In this document: positions 54,278 to 63,347 of the stretch, one piece after another
Numbering within the stretch: the stretch's first letter is position 1
Layout of the letters: each line of letters begins with the position of its first letter
Source of the DNA: Corynebacterium deserti GIMN1.010
Lineage (GTDB): Bacteria > Actinomycetota > Actinomycetes > Mycobacteriales > Mycobacteriaceae
Direction: 5' to 3'
Assembly (NCBI RefSeq): GCF_001277995.1
Contig: NZ_CP009220.1
Span: 2,696,411-2,760,410 of the forward strand
DNA: 64,000 bases
Notes under the pieces: generated by a model
The model's database searches: none
Told to the model about the DNA's origin: nothing
Seen by the model: the letters and a program-made list of their open reading frames with translations, nothing else
Translations under genes and position numbers: made by a program

Positions 54278-57004
54278 ATGGCACGTTTATCACTGAGGCA
54301 AGTTGAAGCCCGCATCGAGGCTTTGGGCAAACGCGAATCTTTTGATTCCAGCTTCATTTATCACTTGCTCGAAGCCTATGGCACGCCCAAATCCACCATC
54401 ACCCGTTTGCGCACCGGTGCACTCAACGTGGCTGCCGACAAAGAGCGCGAAGTAGCCCGCAAAAAGTTGGTGTACTTCCGCGAGGTATCCGCCAATGAAG
54501 ATGTGCTAGCCACTGCAACAGAACTGCGCGATGCTCCACACGTCAAACGCTTTGACCCCCGCTTTGTTATCGTCACCGATTACAAAGAACTCCTGGCCAT
54601 CGACACCAAAACGCGCGAAAATCTCATCATCCCAATCGGGCAGATCGCTCAGCACTTCAGCTTTTTCCTGCCCTGGGCGGGCATGGAAAAAGCACAATTC
54701 ACCGCAGAGGCGCATGCTGACGTCAAGGCTGCGGAGCGCATGGGAAAGCTTTTCGACGAGCTCCTCTCCGCCAATCCTGACCTCTTCACCTCCACCACCG
54801 GTCGCCATTCCCTCAACGTCTTTTTCACCCGCCTGCTGTTCTGCTTCTTTGCAGAAGACACCGGTGTGTTTGCCGAAAACCAGTTCACCACCGCAGTTGG
54901 CTCGCACACGCTTAAAGACGGCTCCGACACCCAAGAATTCCTCACCGCTCTCTTCCTCGCACTCGATACTCCAAACAGTGCCGACAAGCCCTCCTACCTG
55001 GCTCAATTCCCCTATGTCAACGGCCGACTCTTCAGCAACGACTCCGCCATGGTGGTTCCGCACTTCACCGCCAAAGCACGTGAATCCCTCATCGATCTGG
55101 GCACCCTCATGTGGCAGGAAATCAACCCCGACATCTTCGGCTCCATGTTCCAGGCCATTGTTACCCCAGGAAAGCGCTCGGACCTGGGCCAGCACTACAC
55201 TTCAGTGCCCAATATTCTGAAAACCATCGAGCCCCTCTTCCTTGATGAGCTCAAGGAAACCTTCAGCGAGAGCTTTGATAACCCCACCAAACTCAAGCGC
55301 CTGCTCACCAGGATCTCCACCATCAAGATCTTTGACCCCGCCTGTGGTTCCGGAAACTTCCTGGTTATCGCCTATAAAGAGCTGCGCCGACTGGAACACT
55401 CCATTCTGGAACGCCTCCAAAAGCTGGAAGGCACCGATGGTAGCCGTTCCATGGAGTCTTTCATTAACATCGAGAACTTCTTTGGCATTGAGATTGATGA
55501 TTTCGCCACCGAAGTAGCAATCCTGTCCTTGTGGATTGCCAAGCACCAGATGAACGTGGAATTTGAAGAGAAGTTTGGCATCGCCATCCCGCTGATTCCA
55601 CTGAAGGAAACCGGCCAGATCCGCGCTGGCAACGCCACCCGCATTCCTTGGGATACCGTCTGCCCAAACAATGGAACCGATGAAATCTATTTGATTGGTA
55701 ACCCGCCGTATGTGGGGTCCAGCATGCAAACCAAGGAACAAAAAGAAGATTTTCAAGTTGTGTTTGATGAGAGAAAATACCCTAAAAAACTTGATTACAT
55801 CGCTCTTTGGTTTATTAAAGGCTCCAAGTATATTCAAGGCACTAACGCCGAATTGGCCTTTGTTACGACTAACTCAATTACCCAGGGAGAGCAAGTAGGC
55901 ATGCTCTTTCCAAGAATATTTGGATTGGGTATTGAAATTGGTTTCGCATATACATCATTCAAATGGTCAAATAACGCCAAGCATAATGCGGGAGTAACCG
56001 TAATTGTGCTCGGACTACGGACTGAGTCAGCTACGCCAAAGTATCTATTTAAGGATCTTGTTAAGAACAGCGTCAAAAACATAAATCCGTACCTAATTGA
56101 TGCCCCAAACCTAATTGTAAATAGGACTTCTCAAGCGATTGCCAAAGGCTTCCCTCCCATGGTCTACGGAAGTAAACCTACCGATGGTGGGTTTCTAACA
56201 ATTGCTCGAGATGAACTCGACCTTTTCTCTTCCTCTCCCCAAATCGTAAAAGACTCTGTATTGAAGTACGTCGGCGCAGCCGAATTCATCAGGGGCATCG
56301 ATCGCTACTTGTTGTTGATCGATCCTCAAAACCTGGAAGAGGCCTCTAAAGACCCCGAAGTAGCTCGACGGTTTGAAGGAGTACGTGCTGCTCGGTTAGC
56401 CAGTAAGAAAGTAGCAACGCAAGAACTCGCAACGTTTCCCCACCTCCTGGAGTTTTTGTCGTATAAACCAACTAATTCAATCATCGTTCCAAGCGTCTCT
56501 TCTGAGCGACGTGAATACGTTCCGATTGGATTCTTAGGTCCCGAAACCGTGGTTTCTAATCTTGCCTTCGCGATTTATGACGCGGAACCATGGCTCTTTG
56601 CGCTCTTAACCTCTCGCATGCATATGGCCTGGTTGCGTGCCGTGGGCGGAAAAATGAAAACTGATTTTCGATATTCCAACGTCCTTGTTTACAACACCTT
56701 CCCTGCCCCAAACCTCTCGCATGCTAACAAGGAATCCCTCACAGAAGTAGCTCTCCGAGTGCTTGATGTGCGCGAATATCACTGTGATTCCACGCTGGCT
56801 GAGCTTTATGACGCAGAAAAAATGCCAGAGAACCTCCGGGCTGCACATAAGCACGTGGACGATCTCGTCGACAAGCTCTATTCCGCAACCCCGTTCGACG
56901 ATGATGATGCCCGCCTGTCCACCCTCTTTGGTATGTATGAGGAAGCGATCGAGGCAGAAAAAGCAGCTGCGCCGATTAAACAGACGCGATCCCGGAAGAA
57001 GTAG
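54278..57004 (+). CDS. MmeI-like N6-adenine DNA methyltransferase of a restriction system
   Basis: 908 residues from ATG 54278, which has AGGGAGAA about 10 bases upstream; an ATG at 54239 has no site. An N-terminal domain precedes an MmeI-type helical spacer (HADVKAAERMGKLFDELL, FFTRLLFCFFAEDTGVF). SAM motif I is FDPACGSGNF (352-361) and the catalytic motif is NPPY (475-478), marking an adenine-N6 enzyme. The target-recognition region (about 480-800) is markedly AT-rich. I see no convincing PD-ExK nuclease in the N terminus, so cleavage may be supplied by the GIY-YIG partner. The helicase gene starts 2 bp after its stop. Confidence 0.88.
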   Translation: MARLSLRQVEARIEALGKRESFDSSFIYHLLEAYGTPKSTITRLRTGALNVAADKEREVARKKLVYFREVSANEDVLATATELRDAPHVKRFDPRFVIVTDYKELLAIDTKTRENLIIPIGQIAQHFSFFLPWAGMEKAQFTAEAHADVKAAERMGKLFDELLSANPDLFTSTTGRHSLNVFFTRLLFCFFAEDTGVFAENQFTTAVGSHTLKDGSDTQEFLTALFLALDTPNSADKPSYLAQFPYVNGRLFSNDSAMVVPHFTAKARESLIDLGTLMWQEINPDIFGSMFQAIVTPGKRSDLGQHYTSVPNILKTIEPLFLDELKETFSESFDNPTKLKRLLTRISTIKIFDPACGSGNFLVIAYKELRRLEHSILERLQKLEGTDGSRSMESFINIENFFGIEIDDFATEVAILSLWIAKHQMNVEFEEKFGIAIPLIPLKETGQIRAGNATRIPWDTVCPNNGTDEIYLIGNPPYVGSSMQTKEQKEDFQVVFDERKYPKKLDYIALWFIKGSKYIQGTNAELAFVTTNSITQGEQVGMLFPRIFGLGIEIGFAYTSFKWSNNAKHNAGVTVIVLGLRTESATPKYLFKDLVKNSVKNINPYLIDAPNLIVNRTSQAIAKGFPPMVYGSKPTDGGFLTIARDELDLFSSSPQIVKDSVLKYVGAAEFIRGIDRYLLLIDPQNLEEASKDPEVARRFEGVRAARLASKKVATQELATFPHLLEFLSYKPTNSIIVPSVSSERREYVPIGFLGPETVVSNLAFAIYDAEPWLFALLTSRMHMAWLRAVGGKMKTDFRYSNVLVYNTFPAPNLSHANKESLTEVALRVLDVREYHCDSTLAELYDAEKMPENLRAAHKHVDDLVDKLYSATPFDDDDARLSTLFGMYEEAIEAEKAAAPIKQTRSRKK

Positions 57005-57006
57005 AC

Positions 57007-58995
57007 ATGCCACACCTTAGAAAATCAGTAGTTCAAAACACCATCGACGTTAGCTATGCACAATCGGGTGCATCCGTAAACACCGATGCTTTAGGCATGC
57101 GTGAAATGCAGCGGCGTGCTTTCGAAGAACGCAACGCCCCATACCTGCTAATCAAAGCGCCTCCGGCATCCGGTAAATCCCGTGCGCTCATGTTCATCGG
57201 CCTGGACAAACTCTATAATCAAGGCCGAAAAAGGGTGATCGTGGCAGTTCCTGAACGATCCATTGGTGCCTCATTTAAGTCAACGGATCTGACCAGCCGT
57301 GGATTCTTCGCGGACTGGGAGATCAAGGATCACAATAATCTGTGCAGCCCTGGCTCCAATGCCAGCAAGGTGAAGGCATTCACCGATTTCCTCAATTCAA
57401 GCGACACGATTCTAGTGTGCACACATGCGACTTTGCGTTTTGCTTTTGAAAAACTCAGCCCAGAGGATTTCAATGGCACAGTTTTAGCAATTGATGAGTT
57501 CCACCATGTATCCGCGGATCTGGAAACCAGCCGCCTTGGTTCGCTGCTGCGTGAAGTGATGACAGAATCCGATGCCCACATCGTGGCCATGACCGGATCC
57601 TATTTCCGTGGCGACTCCGTGCCGGTGTTGCTGCCAGAGGATGAAGCCAAATTCACGGCCGTTACTTTCAACTATTATGACCAGCTCAATGGCTACCAAC
57701 ACCTCAAATCGCTAGGCATTGGGCACCACTTCTACCAGGGTCTTTATATTGAAAGCGCCCTCAAGGAAGTGCTGAATCTTGATCTAAAGACGATCCTGCA
57801 CATTCCCAATGTAAATTCTGGTGAATCCTCCAAGGACAAGCTGGATGAGGTCGGTCAGATCATGGATCTGATTGGCACCGATGCTCAGACTGATCCGCAC
57901 ACCGGCATCATCACGCTGAAGCGCAATGACAATGGTCAAACTATTCGGGTGGCAGATCTGGTGGATGACACCGACCTGCAGGCGCGAGCAAAGACCTTGG
58001 CATTCTTGGCTGAAACCGCAGGTGAAGACCCTGATGCTGTGGATATCATCATTGCGCTGGGCATGGCCAAGGAGGGATTCGACTGGCCTTTTGCCGAGCA
58101 CGCCCTCACTGTTGGCTACCGTGCATCATTGACTGAGACTATTCAGATTATTGGTCGCGTCACCCGAGATTCCCCCGGTAAACACCACGCGCAATTTACC
58201 AACCTCATCGCAGAACCCGACGCTGCACAAAGTGAGGTGACGGTGTCTGTGAACAGCATGCTCAAGGCAATTACGGCATCGCTGTTGATGGAGCAGGTGC
58301 TCGCTCCAAACTTTGAGTTCAAAACCAAGAAGAGCGACGACGATGCTTCGGACAAGGGAACCATCAAGATTAAGGGGTTTAAGGAGCCCTCGACTGAGCG
58401 CGTGAAGCAGATCGTGGCCACGGATCTCACTGATCTTAAAGCCACCATTTTGCAGGATGACAGCTTTGCCCGCGCGGCCTTTGGCGCTGTCGATGCCGTG
58501 ACTACCAACCAAGTGCTCATCCCGAAGATCATCCGGGAACGCTACCCTGATCTGAACAACGTAGAGGTTGAAGAGCTGCGCCAACAAGTTGTGGTGGACT
58601 CCGTGATTAAAAACGGTGAAGTAAAAACCGTAGGTCATGATCGTTTTATCAAGATGTCCACCAAGTTTGTCAACATCAACGAGATCAACATCAACCTCAT
58701 TGACACCGTCAACCCATTCCAGCGTGCCTTTGAAGTGATGTCACGGTCGGTCACTCCTTCCGTGCTGAGCCTGATTTCTGATCAAATCGCTGCCACTAAG
58801 ATTACGATTAGTCCATCAGAAGCAACCGAGGCCTGGCCAAAGATTCAGCAATGGGTGAAAGTGAATGGCCGCAGGCCGGATCGAAAATCAGAAGACTCAA
58901 CGGAACGCTACTTCGCAGAGGTAGTGCTCTACTTGAAAAGAGTTAAGCAACAGCGCGCCGCTGAAAAACGACTTGAGAAAGGTGCGGATCAATAG
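57007..58995 (+). CDS. SF2 DEAD/DEAH-type helicase of the restriction operon
   Basis: 662 residues. Walker A APPASGKS with K57, the DExx box DEFHH (163-167), motif III MTGSYFRG, and motif VI QIIGRVTRD around residue 380 place it in SF2 near the ResIII/HsdR-type translocases. The C-terminal third has no recognised nuclease. It probably translocates DNA for the partner enzymes. It is packed between the methyltransferase (2-bp gap) and the GIY-YIG gene (1-bp overlap), so the three proteins should be made together and may form a complex. Confidence 0.88.
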   Translation: MPHLRKSVVQNTIDVSYAQSGASVNTDALGMREMQRRAFEERNAPYLLIKAPPASGKSRALMFIGLDKLYNQGRKRVIVAVPERSIGASFKSTDLTSRGFFADWEIKDHNNLCSPGSNASKVKAFTDFLNSSDTILVCTHATLRFAFEKLSPEDFNGTVLAIDEFHHVSADLETSRLGSLLREVMTESDAHIVAMTGSYFRGDSVPVLLPEDEAKFTAVTFNYYDQLNGYQHLKSLGIGHHFYQGLYIESALKEVLNLDLKTILHIPNVNSGESSKDKLDEVGQIMDLIGTDAQTDPHTGIITLKRNDNGQTIRVADLVDDTDLQARAKTLAFLAETAGEDPDAVDIIIALGMAKEGFDWPFAEHALTVGYRASLTETIQIIGRVTRDSPGKHHAQFTNLIAEPDAAQSEVTVSVNSMLKAITASLLMEQVLAPNFEFKTKKSDDDASDKGTIKIKGFKEPSTERVKQIVATDLTDLKATILQDDSFARAAFGAVDAVTTNQVLIPKIIRERYPDLNNVEVEELRQQVVVDSVIKNGEVKTVGHDRFIKMSTKFVNINEININLIDTVNPFQRAFEVMSRSVTPSVLSLISDQIAATKITISPSEATEAWPKIQQWVKVNGRRPDRKSEDSTERYFAEVVLYLKRVKQQRAAEKRLEKGADQ

Positions 58996-60179
58996 TGTCT
59001 GAAAATCATGATGACTTTGATTTTGATGCCCTCGATGCCATCTTTGAATCGGACTTGGATGGCCTCCTTGATACACCAGAAAAGCCCAAGCCGGTTACGT
59101 CACTCGATCGCCTACAACGTGCGTTTAGTGAGGTTATGGACTTTTACCGGGAGCATGGTCGACTGCCTGATCCCGACACCCGCGAGATAGCCGAGCGTAA
59201 ACTCGGTGCCCGCCTCTTCGGCATTCAGGCTGATGAGGAGAAGAAGGAAGCCCTCGTTGAGCTCGATGAATTCGGGCTGCTAGAGATGTCGGAAGCGCCT
59301 TCGTCTCTCGACGAGCTCATGGACAGCGATGACTTGGATCTCCTGGGCGATGACTCCGGGATTCTAGATATCAGCGATCTCCCAGTTGCCGAGTCTGAGC
59401 TCCGCGAATTTGAGGCGGCTGCCCGTGAACGGTGCGATGACTTTGAGCAATTCAAGCCATTGTTTAAGCAACAGCACGCGAAGCTTTCCAGTGGTGAACT
59501 TACGTTAGCCCAGTTCAAAGGGTTGCCCTCTGTCACGCAGGGAAAGTACTTCGTGCTCGGCGGACTCTTGCTCTATGTAGCTGAGGTTGGGGAATCGACG
59601 ATAGTGCAATCAGGTAGCCGCGAACGTGAAAAACAGCGGTTGCGGGTGATCTTTGAGAACGGAACAGAATCCTCCATGTACCGGCAATCGCTAGCCATCA
59701 GACTGCATGAAAAAGATGGCCAGGCTGTTGTGCGGACCTCCCTGAGCGCTGAGGAGATCTTTGAAGAAGACAAAGAAACAGGACACATCTATGTCTTGAG
59801 TTCTGAAAGCGAAGATCCAACGGTCAAGGGAATTCCGAACCTTTATAAAATTGGTTTCTCCCGCTCTGAGGTGCAAAAACGTATTCGCAACGCAGCCAAC
59901 GATCCGACGTACCTGATGGCACCCGTCAAAGTTGAAGATGATTACAAGGTGTACAACGTCCAACCATCGAAGGTTGAGGCGCTAATCCACAAACTCTTCG
60001 CCGCCGCGCGCCTCAACCTGTCACAGGTAGATGGTTCGGGCAAAGACTACGATCCGAGCGAGTGGTTCATAGTGCCTTTGGAAGAAGTGCAAAAAGGCAT
60101 CGATCTCATTGTTAATGGCGATGTGATCCACTATTACTATGACCGCCAGCAGCAGAAGCTTGTGCCAAACGAGGTTTAG
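58995..60179 (+). CDS. T5orf172-type GIY-YIG nuclease, third gene of the restriction operon
   Basis: 394 residues from a GTG that overlaps the helicase stop by one base. The N-terminal 150 residues are very acidic (runs of Asp/Glu/Leu such as DDLDLLGDDSG). A middle domain follows, then a GIY-YIG module of the T5orf172 kind: GHIYVLS (263-269), LYKIGFS (283-289), a V..RI..A helix, and a glutamate in SKVEALIHKLF. GIY-YIG enzymes nick or cut DNA with one metal. In this operon it is the only obvious nuclease, so it is the likely cutting subunit. A hairpin follows its stop. Confidence 0.85.
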   Translation: MSENHDDFDFDALDAIFESDLDGLLDTPEKPKPVTSLDRLQRAFSEVMDFYREHGRLPDPDTREIAERKLGARLFGIQADEEKKEALVELDEFGLLEMSEAPSSLDELMDSDDLDLLGDDSGILDISDLPVAESELREFEAAARERCDDFEQFKPLFKQQHAKLSSGELTLAQFKGLPSVTQGKYFVLGGLLLYVAEVGESTIVQSGSREREKQRLRVIFENGTESSMYRQSLAIRLHEKDGQAVVRTSLSAEEIFEEDKETGHIYVLSSESEDPTVKGIPNLYKIGFSRSEVQKRIRNAANDPTYLMAPVKVEDDYKVYNVQPSKVEALIHKLFAAARLNLSQVDGSGKDYDPSEWFIVPLEEVQKGIDLIVNGDVIHYYYDRQQQKLVPNEV

Positions 60180-60181
60180 CA

Positions 60182-60211
60182 CCAGTGGGAACACCTGGGC
60201 GTGCCCACTGG
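60182..60211 (+). terminator. Hairpin after the restriction operon
   Basis: An 8-bp stem (CCAGTGGG / CCCACTGG, 14-base loop) directly after the GIY-YIG stop; the T-run is weak. The rest of 60212-60408 has no gene. It is GC-rich first, then AT-rich, and should hold the reverse transcriptase promoter. Confidence 0.55.
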
Positions 60212-60408
60212 CATAGGAAATCTTTGCAGCACCCGTCGACTGGTGAACACCCGAGGGACCCGACCCCCGTTTGGTAGACACCTTCGAAGTTTCTTAAGCC
60301 TTCCGCCACGATTTTCGATAAACCCAGTAATCTATCAACGATTACCTAAAAGTTAACTTCGCCGGAATTTAACGATCGAAAACTTGAACATTCGAGGATG
60401 GAGGCTCC

Positions 60409-61920
60409 ATGGGTGAGGACTCAACTGAAATTAGATCTGTACTTGAATTATCTGCTAACGAGGCCAGAGATTACTTTTTGACCGATAGTTCGTACTGTTC
60501 GTTCGACCTGCCTGACTACTTTGATTTTTCTGAAGTCCTTTCGCGCGCACGATCGATTGTCGAGAGTGGTAAACCATTCAAGAGAGGCAGGAAAGCGGTT
60601 GGCAAACTTGACAATGTCAACTACGAAATTCTTGTTAATAAGGATGGTGCCTACGGTTGGCGTCCATTCCAACTAGTTCATCCGATGCTCTATGCAGACC
60701 TTGTAGTCACTATGACAACAGCCAACGCATGGGAGACTATTCAGAGCCGGTTCAAACAGTTCCAGTCTGACTCCAGGATCTTATGCAAAAGCATTCCACT
60801 CGCGGATGCCGGGGGCAACAGCCGTGCTCTCTCGATCTCAAATTGGTGGAAAGAGGTCGAACAGGAATCCATCCGACTTTCTCTTGATTACCGTTTTATG
60901 GCCACTACCGATATCGTTGACTGCTACGGAGCGTTGTACACCCACTCAATATCTTGGGCTCTGCACACGAAACCTTTTGCCAAGGAGCACCGCGGGTATG
61001 AGCACCCGGGTAACGCCATTGATAACATTCTCCAGGATATGCACAATCGGCAAACTAATGGAATACCTCAAGGTAACGTAGCCTCCGACTTAATTGCGGA
61101 GATGGTTCTTGGCTACGCCGACTTTCAGCTGCTAGAAGAAATCGATACCACGGACGGGATTGATTTTAAGATAATTAGGTACCGAGACGATTACCGGATT
61201 TTCACTAACTCGGAACAAGACGCCAAGCACATCCTGCTTACGCTCACCAAAGTTCTGTCCGAACTCAATTTTAAGCTAAATGCTTCAAAAACAAACATCA
61301 ACTCAGATATCATCGGCAGTGCCATAAAAGATGATAAGTTGCATTGGAACTCTGTCGTACAGCGTCACAGAAACCTCTTCAAAAATCTCCTCCTAGTGCG
61401 CGCACTTGCGGAGCAGTTTCCAAACTCGGGATCTTTAGTCAAAGCTCTCACAGCTTTTAGGCAACGAATCGAGAAATTGAGCAAACGCCCCAACGACAAT
61501 CCATCTCTTATCGCTGTGGTCGTAGATGTCATGTACAAGAATCCGCGTGTGTACCCACAGGCTACATCAATCCTCAGTAAGCTCTTGTCTTTTGAGGATC
61601 AGAATGAAATCGGCAGGTATCTAGACTCTATTCAAGCTAGATTTTCTGACATTCCAAACACAGGGCTGCTCGATCTGTGGATCCAACGCTTCAGCTGGAG
61701 TTACGATCCTGAACGGACCTTTAACGAACCACTTTGTCAGGTTGTAACAGGAGGTTCAACTGACTCAATATGGAACTTTGATTGGTTGACGAGAAACTCT
61801 AAGGAAGCGATTTTGAATGCTCCGATTGTAGATACCGCCCGCCTTGCCACGGCAGGTTCAATCATCAGCGTGGCAGAAACCGAGACTTTCGCGTCTCGCT
61901 ACGACGAGGCCACAGCCTAG
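60409..61920 (+). CDS. Defence-type reverse transcriptase (Abi/UG class), YRDD active site
   Basis: 503 residues; GGATGGAGG lies 5 bases before the ATG. RT motif A is TTDIVDCYG (166-174), motif B NGIPQGNVASD (217-227), and the catalytic motif YRDD (258-261), where retrons and group II introns usually have YADD/YVDD. No maturase or endonuclease domain is present. Residues about 320-503 are predicted helical and HEAT-like, as in Abi and unknown-group (UG/DRT) reverse transcriptases that defend against phage. I cannot place it in a named DRT type. It stands alone between the restriction operon and mrr, followed by a hairpin-rich non-coding stretch. Confidence 0.85.
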   Translation: MGEDSTEIRSVLELSANEARDYFLTDSSYCSFDLPDYFDFSEVLSRARSIVESGKPFKRGRKAVGKLDNVNYEILVNKDGAYGWRPFQLVHPMLYADLVVTMTTANAWETIQSRFKQFQSDSRILCKSIPLADAGGNSRALSISNWWKEVEQESIRLSLDYRFMATTDIVDCYGALYTHSISWALHTKPFAKEHRGYEHPGNAIDNILQDMHNRQTNGIPQGNVASDLIAEMVLGYADFQLLEEIDTTDGIDFKIIRYRDDYRIFTNSEQDAKHILLTLTKVLSELNFKLNASKTNINSDIIGSAIKDDKLHWNSVVQRHRNLFKNLLLVRALAEQFPNSGSLVKALTAFRQRIEKLSKRPNDNPSLIAVVVDVMYKNPRVYPQATSILSKLLSFEDQNEIGRYLDSIQARFSDIPNTGLLDLWIQRFSWSYDPERTFNEPLCQVVTGGSTDSIWNFDWLTRNSKEAILNAPIVDTARLATAGSIISVAETETFASRYDEATA

Positions 61921-62333
61921 TTAGCATTTCATCATCGCAACCGCTAATAGCCGAAACTGGAGAGGGTTCAGTGCTGCCTCGAAACCTGAACCAGGGAGAC
62001 ATGTCAACTTCAATTTCAGTACTGTCATCTAGCGCGCCAGTACTAGCTCGCTATTCCCTGCCAGATTAAGCCAAAGCACAAATGTGGTCAAATTAAGGGA
62101 AAGGGCAGTTCTGAAATGCTTTGACGGCTGCCTACTTTTCCTGGTCAGCAGGCACCAGGCTTAGTCATGTTCGATCGTGCCCCGCTGTCTGACCAAGCGT
62201 GCACAGACCATGTACACGGCCAGGTGCCGTGTAGTATGGGGTTGACTCGACCCGCATAGATACTCATTACACTTAGAGTTTCGCAATGGCCCGTGCCCAC
62301 TAGCTGCAGCTAGTGCCCGGCGCGGGATTCAAC
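61921..62333 (+). ncRNA. Hairpin-rich non-coding region after the reverse transcriptase gene (candidate RNA)
   Basis: About 410 bp with no open frame of note between the RT stop and the convergent mrr stop. Inverted repeats seen by eye: GGTTCAG/CTGAACC (61965-61992), AGTACTG/CAGTACT (62018-62044), CCTGGT/ACCAGG (62140-62159), and CCAT-x-TACACGGC/GCCGTGTA-xx-ATGG (62208-62239, 12 pairs around a 5-base loop), then the palindrome at 62298. Several defence reverse transcriptases use an adjacent structured RNA as template or scaffold. Transcription of this region is not shown. Confidence 0.35.
62298..62315. terminator. 18-bp perfect palindrome between convergent RT and mrr genes
   Basis: CACTAGCTGCAGCTAGTG, flanked by partly pairing CCCG and CGGG. 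It sits 19 bp from the mrr stop. There is no T-run on either strand, so it may be a two-way terminator or an RNA end structure. Confidence 0.45.
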
Positions 62334-63287
62334 TTAGACGAGCTCATCATCTTCGAAGAAGTCATCATCGATTTCATACAGTGTGAACTCGTGAGCCTTG
62401 TGAACGGCCACTCCATAAGCGAGCATTAACGAGGTGAGCTTGATGCCGTCGATCAGCACGATCTTACCGTGACGGTAACGCGATGCGGTGGTTTCTGCCG
62501 CTGGCTGAAATGAAGAGGTCGTGATGAAAACGCCGAGGTTTGCGCCTCTGGCATCCAGTGAACCAATGAAGTTACGGATTTCTGGTTCACCAACCTTGTT
62601 GGTATCCGCGTAACGCTTTGCCTGGATATAAACATTTGTTAATCCCAAAGCGTCCTGGCGAATAATCCCGTCGATACCGCCATCTCTGGTACGTCCCACG
62701 TGCTTCTTCTCACCATGAGTTCCGCCATAGCCCATCGCCCACAAGACATCAATAACCGCGCGCTCGAAAAACTCAGGTGATGCTTCTTGCAGCCGTTTTC
62801 GCAGGTTGGTCTCGGTTTGGGCATTGAAGGCTTGTTCCCCCGCGGCCAAAGATTCGACCGGATCACTGGATTCATCACTTTTTGAGCTGACCTCAGAGAT
62901 GCCATTGTCATTCTTGCTTCGACGCTGGACAACTTCATCCTGATAAGCCTTCCACTCCGGCCATTCGAGCATGTCCTTCTCGGTGTATTGGCTCAACGAA
63001 CGCTTATCAACTACTCCTCCATTGTCAGTAATGCGGTAGTGCGCGCGTCGTGGTCGCTCAAGAAGGCCACCTTGGGTAAGTGCTGAACAAGCCCAGTTGA
63101 TGCGATTGATGTAGCGTTGCTGACCTGAAGATACCCGTTCCGCACGTACTTCCTCCGATAGTCGCAGGTAGTCCGCGACTAATTGATAAATCTCCCGGAT
63201 AGACCGCTCCTGGCCATCGCTAAGCACTCGCAAAACCACTGGCCGGAACTGATCAATCGTTGGGGTGTTATCTACTGTCATCGCCAC
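62334..63287 (-). CDS. mrr: Mrr-type restriction endonuclease
   Basis: 317 residues from GTG 63287 (AAAGG four bases upstream); the ATG two codons on is an alternative. An N-terminal winged-helix Mrr_N domain (about 1-105) contacts DNA. A polar linker (125-160) leads to the Mrr catalytic domain: TRDGGIDG with D206 and VYIQAKRY with Q222 and K224, the PD-(D/E)xK site in its usual Mrr QxK form. It cuts modified DNA (type IV restriction). It is transcribed toward the reverse transcriptase gene. The second IS copy begins 60 bp upstream of its start. Confidence 0.92.
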   Translation of the reverse strand: MAMTVDNTPTIDQFRPVVLRVLSDGQERSIREIYQLVADYLRLSEEVRAERVSSGQQRYINRINWACSALTQGGLLERPRRAHYRITDNGGVVDKRSLSQYTEKDMLEWPEWKAYQDEVVQRRSKNDNGISEVSSKSDESSDPVESLAAGEQAFNAQTETNLRKRLQEASPEFFERAVIDVLWAMGYGGTHGEKKHVGRTRDGGIDGIIRQDALGLTNVYIQAKRYADTNKVGEPEIRNFIGSLDARGANLGVFITTSSFQPAAETTASRYRHGKIVLIDGIKLTSLMLAYGVAVHKAHEFTLYEIDDDFFEDDELV

Positions 63288-63347
63288 ACATTGCCTTTAC
63301 CTCGATGCTAATGAACTATCCGATTGAGTCTAACAATGGCCTGTCAC

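Noticed and set aside
60409..61920. Group II intron or retron
   Set aside because: No maturase or endonuclease domain and no intron domain V-like end; the active site is YRDD and no msr-msd-like partner was recognised upstream.
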